A stretch of 64,000 nt of DNA, from positions 1 through 64,000 of the forward strand of contig JAGCUN010000035.1 in the NCBI GenBank assembly GCA_017962845.1, given 5' to 3'. Origin of the DNA: Bacteroidales bacterium. Its GTDB lineage: Bacteria; Bacteroidota; Bacteroidia; Bacteroidales; WCHB1-69. The position numbers and the translations under genes were made by a program. Each line of letters opens with the position of its first letter. Positions within the stretch are counted from its first letter, which is position 1. Below are positions 44,707 through 52,448 of this stretch, piece by piece. Under the pieces are notes generated by a model. That model made no database searches and was not told the origin of the DNA. It saw only the letters and a program-made list of their open reading frames with translations.

Positions 44707-45345
44707 TTATTTTACAGGGGCAAGTGGAACGAGAAACCGTATATAGCAATCCGATTCTTCAGCTTCATTGGGGAACAAGTATCGTGGGGGTGAGTAGATT
44801 CTATTAATTTCATAGTTGAAGCGGCGAGCCCGGATATAGACTGTCAGAAAACAATTGGTGTTATTATAGGAAAAAGAATAATAACGATAATGCCCATTGT
44901 CAACTGTGTTGATGGTATGAGTTCGGGACACTGCATCTGTTTCAACATAATATTGTTCTATTCGATGGTATAGAGTACTGTCGTGAATGGCAGGCAACAC
45001 GACACGTTTTAAAAACAGATAATCCGTTTCGTTATAAAAAGAATGGGGCTTGAGCATGTATTGAGCGAACTTTTCCTTGCTGATCTTCATCGGGGGCAGA
45101 ACAAGCGAATCGGACCAAAAGTAAAATTCAGCAGAATTATCAAAAATATGGGTTCTTATATATTCATCACTAACATTTACGTTAGAGATGTGGTATAGTG
45201 TATCGAAGTACTGAATGTCGGATATGATGACGTCATCATCAGAGTATTGGTAGCTCTCGGAATATATTCTGTCAGAGGTGATTTGAGCTACAGCCATGCT
45301 GCAGAAAAAACAACCATAAAATAACGCGATGATTCTTTTTTTCAT
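44707..45345 (-). CDS. Small exported protein of unknown function, first gene of the Rhs array
   Basis: The 212-residue product has a signal peptide (about 1-20, ending SMAVAQ) and no known domain; it is rich in Tyr and Asp (YQYSDDDVIISDIQYFDTLY). Its promoter-proximal place, with no Rhs tip before it, suggests an immunity gene whose toxin was lost. A decayed copy of it occurs in opposite orientation at 46499-46633. Confidence 0.55.
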   Translation of the reverse strand: MKKRIIALFYGCFFCSMAVAQITSDRIYSESYQYSDDDVIISDIQYFDTLYHISNVNVSDEYIRTHIFDNSAEFYFWSDSLVLPPMKISKEKFAQYMLKPHSFYNETDYLFLKRVVLPAIHDSTLYHRIEQYYVETDAVSRTHTINTVDNGHYRYYSFSYNNTNCFLTVYIRARRFNYEINRIYSPPRYLFPNEAEESDCYIRFLVPLAPVK

Positions 45346-45437
45346 GGTTTAGGATAAATTATTGGGGACTTCTATTTTCATTCATTTCTCGCCATCCAAC
45401 TCTCGACAAATTTTCCTACTATTAGTTTTTGGCGCTA

Positions 45438-45445
45438 CAAAAATA
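45438..45445 (-). promoter_or_regulatory. Putative -7 box for the Rhs array
   Basis: The minus strand reads TATTTTTG (TAnnTTTG), 93 bases before the first array gene. It may transcribe several of the closely packed modules. Confidence 0.4.
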
Positions 45446-45563
45446 CATATTTTCTTATAAACAGCAAATTTATTATATAGCGGTCTACTATCTTTATTAT
45501 TTACGCACAAGGACATATGGGGAAAAATGGTGCAGTGGCTTTCAAACGTAAACAAAACTTTTG

Positions 45564-45571
45564 TATATTTG
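45564..45571 (+). promoter_or_regulatory. Putative -7 box ahead of a small ORF
   Basis: TATATTTG matches TAnnTTTG and lies 18 bases before an ATG at 45590. Together with 45438-45445 it makes a divergent pair in the 478-base space 45346-45823. Confidence 0.4.
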
Positions 45572-45589
45572 ACGGCTCAAATTCGTTAT

Positions 45590-45757
45590 ATGAAATATTA
45601 CGGGGACACATCGTCAGTATCGGCCACTAAGACCAATTGCTATTATGTAGACCAATTCATAAACGGCTTGAGTGATGACCAGTATAAAGCATTGAACAAT
45701 ATTAAGGATAATGGAAAGCCCTTACATAAGTACAATGGTCATGGGAAAAGGAGATAA
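45590..45757 (+). CDS. Possible small protein (55 aa), unrecognised
   Basis: The ORF begins MKYYGDTSSVSATKTNCYYV and ends in a basic GKPLHKYNGHGKRR. It follows a good -7 box at the usual distance, which is the main support. A longer in-frame start at 45527 lies upstream of the box. It has no known domain and could be the remnant of a toxin tip. Confidence 0.3.
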   Translation: MKYYGDTSSVSATKTNCYYVDQFINGLSDDQYKALNNIKDNGKPLHKYNGHGKRR

Positions 45758-45823
45758 ATCTGCAGAACACGCCGGAATATGGGAAACCGGTATTATAAAT
45801 TTGATTAATGACTAAAAAAGATA

Positions 45824-46498
45824 GTGATGAAAAAAATATTGATAATATTATACTTATGGGTTATACCTTTTGTGAATTGCTTTGGACAAGGATCCAATAT
45901 TAACGAGGAATGCAATATATACGAATTGTATGGTATTCTCTATGGTGATGACCGAGAACAGTACATACAAAATCACCAGCATGTTGCCACAGATACACTG
46001 GGCATGGATTCCATAAAACTTGTCTATTATCCGAATGGGGCAATATGTTATGAGAATTGGTTCTTTAGAGGGAAATGCATAATGAAACGTTACTATTATT
46101 CCAACGGACAAATTTTCAAAGAACAATTTGATAAAAAAAGAGGGGTTACTTCAGAGACAGAATCATTCCCTGTGAACTACGGGAAGTGGTGCTATCTATA
46201 TGGTTTTAAAGTGTATAGACGCACTGATGTTGCGTATAATTGTGATGGGACACCATGGCAAATCTGTTTTTTAGGGGTATATAATCATAAAAAAGTTACC
46301 ATTATGATTGAGTTTTTAAATTTCAACAATCAAAATAGATTAATGGGAGCATGGATTAGTAAAAAGAATGGCACCTTGATTCAGCAATTTGACTGGGATG
46401 AAGCCACACAAACTTGGACTGCGCCTGCAGTGAATCATGTCATTAAGAGGAAAAATATTATAAAAAGGAGAAGGTGTGAGGACATAATAATTATCTGA
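45824..46498 (+). CDS. Exported protein with MORN/YwqK-like repeats, array edge
   Basis: A signal peptide (about 1-22, ending NCFGQG) is followed by YwqK-like repeats: LVYYPNGAICYENWFFRGK and YYYSNGQIFKEQF. The rest is not recognised. Similar repeats are annotated as YwqK-family antitoxins, though many have no proven immunity role. It is AT-rich like the array, on the opposite strand, and ends next to the decayed partner-gene copy. MMKK at 45824 or MKK at 45827 can be the start. Confidence 0.55.
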   Translation: MMKKILIILYLWVIPFVNCFGQGSNINEECNIYELYGILYGDDREQYIQNHQHVATDTLGMDSIKLVYYPNGAICYENWFFRGKCIMKRYYYSNGQIFKEQFDKKRGVTSETESFPVNYGKWCYLYGFKVYRRTDVAYNCDGTPWQICFLGVYNHKKVTIMIEFLNFNNQNRLMGAWISKKNGTLIQQFDWDEATQTWTAPAVNHVIKRKNIIKRRRCEDIIII

Positions 46499-46633
46499 CA
46501 ATACTCTGACGATGACGTCAACATATCCGACATGCAGTACTTCGATACACTATACCATATCTCTAACGTACATGTTAGTGATGAATATATAAGAACCCAA
46601 TTGTTTTCTGACAGTCTATATACGGGCTCGCCG
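46499..46633 (+). pseudogene. Decayed, internally deleted, inverted copy of the 44707-45345 gene
   Basis: 46499-46599 matches the reverse complement of about 45150-45250 with few changes (both read SDIQYFDTLYHIS-like peptide). At the shared CCA the match jumps to the reverse complement of about 44820-44857 (ATTGTTTTCTGACAGTCTAT), so about 300 bases are missing. Homology ends one base before the stop codon of the next gene. No functional frame remains. Confidence 0.85.
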
Positions 46634-47719
46634 CTATCGTGCCAGGTGCGACAACTCGGTCTGCACCATCCTGCCGAACACAAAGTACTGTAAAATGTAC
46701 AGTTTCTCTTTGTCGTCGTTGAGCGTGGCATAGAAACGGTCTTGGTTATATAGGTGCTCAATGTCGGTGAGCTTGTCGCCCGTCTCGTTGTCGTAGTAGT
46801 CATAGGAATCATCCATGAAATAGCAGTTCAGCTTGATGGTTTGGCCCTGCGTGTCGGTCAGCGTGATGACCTTGAAGAGGTTGTTTTGCAGAATGTTCTG
46901 CTTTTGGTCGCGGTCGAGACCAATGGAGATCGACTGGTATTTTTTGTCGCGGAACTCCGCCAGCAGGTTGAAGACGCGGGCGGTGTCGTACTGCGCGACC
47001 TTCGCACCCTCATGGTTGTAAAGGTCGTAATGGCGGTCATCCACCTTTTGGATGGTGAACGACTGGTCGTTGTTGTGGCAGTCGAACACCTCGAGGGTCT
47101 GGATGCGGGTGGGTTTGGTGGAGAGCAGCTGGTGGCTCACCCAGTCCTGCTTCAAAGCGGAGAACCTCGGCGAGATGATGCCGCGGAACCCGGGCAGATA
47201 GATGATGCAAGGCTTCTCCTCCATGCCCTCCAGCATGGCGTAGTTGCCCGTATTCTCCTGCGTGGCCGGACCGATATAGATGGTTTTCACCTTCTGTTCT
47301 TTCACAAAGAAAGGATGTCCGAACAGTGTGAAGGCGGGGGCATCTTCATACACCTCCACCTTGATAGCGCTGGCGGCCATCACGCGGTTCATATTCTGCA
47401 CCTGTTTGGCCGGCACGGGACGATCCACACGGAGATTCATCAGCGTGGCCAGCAACGAGTTCACCATCTCGGGAGTGGCAGGGGTGCTGTCCTCCAGCTG
47501 CCACCCTTTTTCGCCACGCTGCAACAAAACGGTGTTTCCGGCCATATCGGCAATGAAAATCCGCTTCACCGTGGAGGAGTCATCGCAGGCAAACATCTTC
47601 TCCGAATATTCTAACTTGCCATTCTTCCCTAAAGAAAGATTTTCATAAATGACGAATGTCAAAAGTCCGACAACCGCGATGATGCTAACAATCAATATGA
47701 TGAGCGTCTTTTTTTTCAT
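46634..47719 (-). CDS. DUF4340 protein downstream of gldG
   Basis: The 361-residue protein has one N-terminal membrane helix (about 5-26) and a mostly beta extracytoplasmic body (VKRIFIADMAGNTVLLQR, TIYIGPATQENTGNYAM) of the DUF4340 type, which is commonly found beside GldF/GldG-like ABC transporter genes. It is 43 bases after gldG and probably part of the same operon and membrane complex. Its stop codon is exactly where the repeated DNA of the Rhs array begins. Confidence 0.75.
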   Translation of the reverse strand: MKKKTLIILIVSIIAVVGLLTFVIYENLSLGKNGKLEYSEKMFACDDSSTVKRIFIADMAGNTVLLQRGEKGWQLEDSTPATPEMVNSLLATLMNLRVDRPVPAKQVQNMNRVMAASAIKVEVYEDAPAFTLFGHPFFVKEQKVKTIYIGPATQENTGNYAMLEGMEEKPCIIYLPGFRGIISPRFSALKQDWVSHQLLSTKPTRIQTLEVFDCHNNDQSFTIQKVDDRHYDLYNHEGAKVAQYDTARVFNLLAEFRDKKYQSISIGLDRDQKQNILQNNLFKVITLTDTQGQTIKLNCYFMDDSYDYYDNETGDKLTDIEHLYNQDRFYATLNDDKEKLYILQYFVFGRMVQTELSHLAR

Positions 47720-47762
47720 AATTCTAAAATTCTACCAATCAAAATTTTACAAAACTACACTT

Positions 47763-49598
47763 CTATCGTGCACGCGAATAGCGCAGGCGGCGCACCACAA
47801 TGGCAATCGCTCCTGTCAGTACCAGCAACAACAGCGGCAATCCGAGGTTGAGCAACTGGTAGCGCAGTTTCACCTTTTCTACACCTGTCTTCGACTTGTC
47901 TAACTGTCCGATTTGCAATATCTTAGAACGAAGTTCAATCATGTCGCTATTGTCGCACAGGTAGTCCACACAGTTGACGAGGAACTCGGTGTTGTCGTAC
48001 ATCTTACCGGTATTTTGGTCGTAGCCGGTGGGGAAGATGGCCTTCTGCACCAGCAGCCACTCGTGCATCTTGAACTGCCGTTGCACATTGGGGTTCTGGT
48101 ACATCATTACCGATGGAAACCACGCAGCGGAATCAACAAAGTTGCGAATCATGTCACCATCAGAGATGAAAATCTGCTTGGTGTCAGTACTATAGTCCTT
48201 GTGGTCAAACTGATTCTCCGTTGTCAGGGCGATGGGCAGACGGCCGGCGAAGGCGGATCTGAATTTGCCTTCCACCAGCATGGCCACAGGAACGTTCTTA
48301 TGGTTGTATTCGGCCACGTTGGGACGGTCGCGCCCCTCTTTGAGTGCCACAAATCCCGGGGCGGTCTTGATCTTGGTTTTCTTCGAGGTGGTGGCCAGCA
48401 CAGTTTTCTTCAGTCCATCGCCACTATTCACCGAGTCGATAGAGCTGGCAAAGTTGGCACGCACGCTTTCAATATGCTGTGTGATAGGATGTTCATTAAA
48501 ATTGGCCAGATTCAGCAGATAGGGAAACGACTGGTTTTTCCCATGCACATTCACCATCTGGAAACTCTCCATATCCATCAACATATCGGGGTTGATGCGC
48601 ACGCCGTAGTTGAAGAACAGCTTTTGCAGCGACTGGTAGCCAGGGTTTTGGATGGCGTACATCGCCTGCACGTTCTCCACGCTGTCCATGGAGGCGTTGG
48701 TGGCATCGATAAGCCACAGCACGCGCCCACCATGCATGATATGCTGGTCGATGATATAGCGGTCGGTATCGCTCACCCACTGGGTAGGCTGGGGCACGAT
48801 AAGGAGGTCGTACTTGTTGCCGAGGTATTTGATCTGGGTGGAGTCGCTGCTGGAGTAGGTGGTGTTGCGCAGACTGTTGATACGTCCGGCGATGGTGGCG
48901 ATATCTACGGAGTAGAAATCCTCCATTCCTTCGCCGAGCTGCCCGATGGTCCACATCACATTGGGGGTGGCGAGTTCGCCATGTCCCTGAATGACAGCCA
49001 CGTGCGATTTCTTAGGCTGGATAAGTGCCTTGAGGGTTCGTGCGAAGTTGTACTCCATTCGCATATACGAATAGTCGATGGTAGGATAATAACCCCGCAT
49101 ATCATTCTCTACCAAGAGCACCGAGTGTTCTCTATTTTTATAAGAAATGGTAGCTCCCGGAATGATGTATTGCATCGTAACCTGCTGTCCGGCGTTGTAT
49201 TTGCTATTGACGGGGGTGGGATACAATCCTTTATCCAAGAACTGTCCTAAGATGGCCTGCATCTCTTCGGGTTTCTTGCCCGCCAGCGGGTCGATGAACT
49301 CGTAATGAACATTGGAAGAAACATCTTTGAACTCTGCCAACATCTCCTTAGCACGCTCAATAAGCGGCACATACTCTTCCGGCACATTGTCACCGTGCAG
49401 GTAGAACTTGACATACACATCATCATCGGTGGACTTGAGCAGGTCGATGGTGGATTGCGACAGGGTGAAACGTTTGTATTCGGTCAGGTCGGCCTTGCCG
49501 CTGATGTATGCTGACACCACATTGATGACGATGACGGCGATCAGTGTGGCGCAGAGGGCGATGATGGAGGCGCGTTTGAATTGGGTTCTTTTTTTCAT
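47763..49598 (-). CDS. gldG: GldG: ABC transporter auxiliary protein of the Gld type
   Basis: The 611-residue protein has an N-terminal helix (about 10-32), a large extracytoplasmic domain of the ABC-type-uncharacterised/GldG family (KRFTLSQSTIDLLKSTDDDV, then HVAVIQGHGELATP and GGRVLWLIDATNAS) and a C-terminal helix (about 583-603). In Flavobacterium GldA-GldF-GldG form an ABC transporter needed for gliding. In Bacteroidales it is kept without gliding, so the cargo is unknown. It follows gldF by 18 bases. The ATPase gldA is not in the window. Confidence 0.88.
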   Translation of the reverse strand: MKKRTQFKRASIIALCATLIAVIVINVVSAYISGKADLTEYKRFTLSQSTIDLLKSTDDDVYVKFYLHGDNVPEEYVPLIERAKEMLAEFKDVSSNVHYEFIDPLAGKKPEEMQAILGQFLDKGLYPTPVNSKYNAGQQVTMQYIIPGATISYKNREHSVLLVENDMRGYYPTIDYSYMRMEYNFARTLKALIQPKKSHVAVIQGHGELATPNVMWTIGQLGEGMEDFYSVDIATIAGRINSLRNTTYSSSDSTQIKYLGNKYDLLIVPQPTQWVSDTDRYIIDQHIMHGGRVLWLIDATNASMDSVENVQAMYAIQNPGYQSLQKLFFNYGVRINPDMLMDMESFQMVNVHGKNQSFPYLLNLANFNEHPITQHIESVRANFASSIDSVNSGDGLKKTVLATTSKKTKIKTAPGFVALKEGRDRPNVAEYNHKNVPVAMLVEGKFRSAFAGRLPIALTTENQFDHKDYSTDTKQIFISDGDMIRNFVDSAAWFPSVMMYQNPNVQRQFKMHEWLLVQKAIFPTGYDQNTGKMYDNTEFLVNCVDYLCDNSDMIELRSKILQIGQLDKSKTGVEKVKLRYQLLNLGLPLLLLVLTGAIAIVVRRLRYSRAR

Positions 49599-49616
49599 CT
49601 CAAAAACAATTGAAAA

Positions 49617-50342
49617 TTACCACTTTCTGCTCAGCAAAGAGATGCGGGTGCCTAACAGAAACAGGAAAGATACCGTAATATAATAGATGATGTCGCGGCT
49701 GTCGATGACTCCCATGCTGATATAGGAGTAGTGATGTTCGATGCCGATTTTTTTCACCACATAACCTGCCGATCCGAGGATGTCGAGGTCGTAGATGAAG
49801 TTGAAACCGTAGTGCATGAGGAAGCAGAACAGGGCGGCCAACAGGAAGGCCACAATCTGGTTTTTGGTGATGCTGGAGGCGAAAAGTCCGATGGAGACGA
49901 AGATGGTGCCGAGCAGGAACAGTCCGAGGTAGGAGCACCAGGTGGCGCCCACGTCGATTTTGCCGTCAGCGGCTCCCAGCTGCCACACCGACCAGAAGTA
50001 GATGAGGGTGGGCAGCAGGGCGATCAGCAGCAGCACCTCGCAGGCGAGGAACTTGGCCGCGATGAGTTTGACATCGGAGATAGGCTGTGTAAACAGCAGC
50101 TCGATGGTGCCCGACTTGCGCTCTTCGGCGAACATTCGCATCGTGATGGCGGGAATCAGAATCAGGAAGAGCATCGGGGCGATGTCGAAGAAATTCTGGA
50201 GGGTGGAACGCCCGGTTTCGATGACATTTCCCCGGAACACCCAAACGAAAAGGCCCGTCAGCACAAAGAACACCCCGACAATGATGTAGCCCAAGATGGA
50301 GGTGAAAAAGGATTTGATCTCTTTTGAAAAAAGTGCGAACAT
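49617..50342 (-). CDS. gldF: GldF: ABC-2 type permease
   Basis: The 241-residue protein starts MFALFSKEIKSFFTSILGYI and has six hydrophobic segments; RMFAEERKSGTIELLFTQP is the cytoplasmic loop signature of ABC-2/NosY-type permeases. Length and order before gldG identify it as GldF. It starts 6 bases after the stop of the metallopeptidase gene. Confidence 0.88.
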   Translation of the reverse strand: MFALFSKEIKSFFTSILGYIIVGVFFVLTGLFVWVFRGNVIETGRSTLQNFFDIAPMLFLILIPAITMRMFAEERKSGTIELLFTQPISDVKLIAAKFLACEVLLLIALLPTLIYFWSVWQLGAADGKIDVGATWCSYLGLFLLGTIFVSIGLFASSITKNQIVAFLLAALFCFLMHYGFNFIYDLDILGSAGYVVKKIGIEHHYSYISMGVIDSRDIIYYITVSFLFLLGTRISLLSRKW

Positions 50343-50348
50343 TTTCTG

Positions 50349-52421
50349 TTATTTGGATTTTTTAGCGGCTTTTTCTGCTTCAGCCTGCTGTTTTTCATAA
50401 TTTTCGATAAGGACGGCGGCCCGTGCGGCGGCCTTGACAAAAGGCGTGGCGGTGAGTTTGCTGCCGACAGCCTTCTGCAGCCAGTACTGCGGAATCAGTC
50501 GGCCCTGCGAGAAGATGCGCTCCACCTCTTCACCCAAGTTCTTCCCTTTGAAATAGTTCTGCAGCTGGAAGCTGATGAGGTATCCTAACGGATAGGCGCA
50601 GAGGTAAAGAGGCGCGTCAATCATGTGCGAATAGACGGCCAAGATGGTCTGGTCTTTGGTTTTGAAGACCGGCGCATAGTACTTGTTCCAGATCTCTTTT
50701 GCCATGCTGATGACCGCTTCCTTCAGTTCGGCGGCGGTGGCATCGGGATGGGCGTACATCCATTTCCACACCTGAATGTCGAGCAGTGAAACGCCCATGA
50801 TTTCGTAGCAGCTCCAGAAATTGTCAAGCAGTTCGTAATACTCACCGATGTTGTCGGAGGTGTTGGCGCCCAGCAGTTCGAGGTCGCGTTGCTGGAAGGT
50901 GAAGGCGAGGGCTTCGGTGAAGGCGGTGTTGGGCACGCCGGCAAGGAAGTAGTTGGGCACGTTGTGCAGCGAGAAGGTCTGCTCCACATTGTGACCAAAC
51001 TCATGGATGCCGATGTTAAAGCCCTTGTAATCCATACCGTTCTCGCCGATGCGGGTACGCAGGCGGGCGTTGTCGCTCCGCATCATCGACTCCCAGGCGT
51101 GACCGGCGCCCACCGACGCGTCCACCGTGACGTGGGCGCAGATGAAGTCGGCCTTCTCTTTCGTGAACCCTAAGGTCTGCAGGATGTTAGGCAGGTCGGC
51201 GGCGAAAGCCTCTTTGGTGGGATATTTCGTGCGGGTGATCCGATCCAGCGAACTCTCTTCCACATCAGAGCGGTTCTTAAAGCCGTTGTACCAGATGTCC
51301 CACGGCTGGAGTTTTCTTCCTAATTTCTTGGAAATCAAATCAGCCACAGTTTTTACTTCGGGAGCAGAAAGAAATGCTGAGAAGAGCTTTTCAATGTCCT
51401 GCTGCGAGAACTCAAGTTCCTCGTTGAAGCGACGGTCCAAGTAGGTGGAGTTTTCTCCGTAGTAAGGATCAGCCGCACTAATCGCATGGAAGTTGTCCAG
51501 CAAATATTGGTAGCGCACATCCTTCTCGCGGGGCAGCTCAAACTGTATGGTGCCCTGATAGGTTCTGCCGGCCACCGGATACCAGAAATATTTGTCTTGG
51601 TCTATGACATCTCTCGGGATGGTCTGCGCAATGATATGCTTCATAATGGCATAGATGACCTTTTGCTTGGCAAAGCCGTCACGCTTGTCGGCGTAGGCGG
51701 CCTTGAGCTCGTCGCGCAGCCCCCAGTGGGAGATGAGCTTCAGGTTTTTAGGCCAGAACATCCGTCCATCATTGGCTTTTACCGCTCCCATGCAGATGTT
51801 GTAGTTGGAGATGTAACTGTCGGCGGCGGTGGTGGCGGCACTGATGGCCTGCAACTTGTCGGCGGGCACCCGCGAGATGAACCAGTCGCCCAAACGGGCG
51901 TAGCCCCACTCAAGGCTGCTCCACCTGTCGGCCTGCTCGGCCTTCTCCTTCAGCGTGTAGTGCGGGAAGTTCATCGTGACCACAAAGGCGATCTTGGTGT
52001 CGAACATGTCGGAGGTGAAGTGCGAGGTGACATCGTAAGTCGCAAACATCTCGTCGATAGGCAGTTGCTTGTAGCCCGCCACATGGATGGGCAGACACAA
52101 GTTCACCACCATAGCATGATTGTGTCCCATGATGGTCTCAAAGTTATCGCACAAACGATTGAACAGCAACTCTTTTTCGGAAGGGGTTTTGCAGAAATGA
52201 GTTAAACAAAACTGCATGAACTCTTCTTCGGTACCATCAGCTTCGGTCCAGAGACTGGCGGTCTGCGTGATGCCACGGTTCACCATCTGCGAAGAGATTT
52301 TGCTCTCTTTCAGAATCTCGCTACAGGTGTTCTGGATGGTGCTTTCCGATATGTAGGTGTTTTGTGAGAAGGCGGTCATTACCCAAAGAAGAATGACGAT
52401 AATGGAGGTCAGTTTTTTCAT
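50349..52421 (-). CDS. Exported M3-like zinc metallopeptidase (gluzincin)
   Basis: The 690-residue protein has a signal peptide (about 1-19, ending TAFSQ). The zinc motif is IHEFGHNVEQ (His473, Glu474, His477) with a likely third ligand Glu503 in FTEAL, 26 residues on, as in the M3 oligopeptidase family. The long helical body and length agree. The lysine-rich tail (EAEKAAKKSK) is unusual. It lies between mutA and gldF in one operon, probably acting on peptides in the periplasm. The sequence differs enough from classic M3 that substrate cannot be named. Confidence 0.8.
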   Translation of the reverse strand: MKKLTSIIVILLWVMTAFSQNTYISESTIQNTCSEILKESKISSQMVNRGITQTASLWTEADGTEEEFMQFCLTHFCKTPSEKELLFNRLCDNFETIMGHNHAMVVNLCLPIHVAGYKQLPIDEMFATYDVTSHFTSDMFDTKIAFVVTMNFPHYTLKEKAEQADRWSSLEWGYARLGDWFISRVPADKLQAISAATTAADSYISNYNICMGAVKANDGRMFWPKNLKLISHWGLRDELKAAYADKRDGFAKQKVIYAIMKHIIAQTIPRDVIDQDKYFWYPVAGRTYQGTIQFELPREKDVRYQYLLDNFHAISAADPYYGENSTYLDRRFNEELEFSQQDIEKLFSAFLSAPEVKTVADLISKKLGRKLQPWDIWYNGFKNRSDVEESSLDRITRTKYPTKEAFAADLPNILQTLGFTKEKADFICAHVTVDASVGAGHAWESMMRSDNARLRTRIGENGMDYKGFNIGIHEFGHNVEQTFSLHNVPNYFLAGVPNTAFTEALAFTFQQRDLELLGANTSDNIGEYYELLDNFWSCYEIMGVSLLDIQVWKWMYAHPDATAAELKEAVISMAKEIWNKYYAPVFKTKDQTILAVYSHMIDAPLYLCAYPLGYLISFQLQNYFKGKNLGEEVERIFSQGRLIPQYWLQKAVGSKLTATPFVKAAARAAVLIENYEKQQAEAEKAAKKSK

Positions 52422-52448
52422 TGTAGCAGGCAGGCTAGAATCGGGGAG

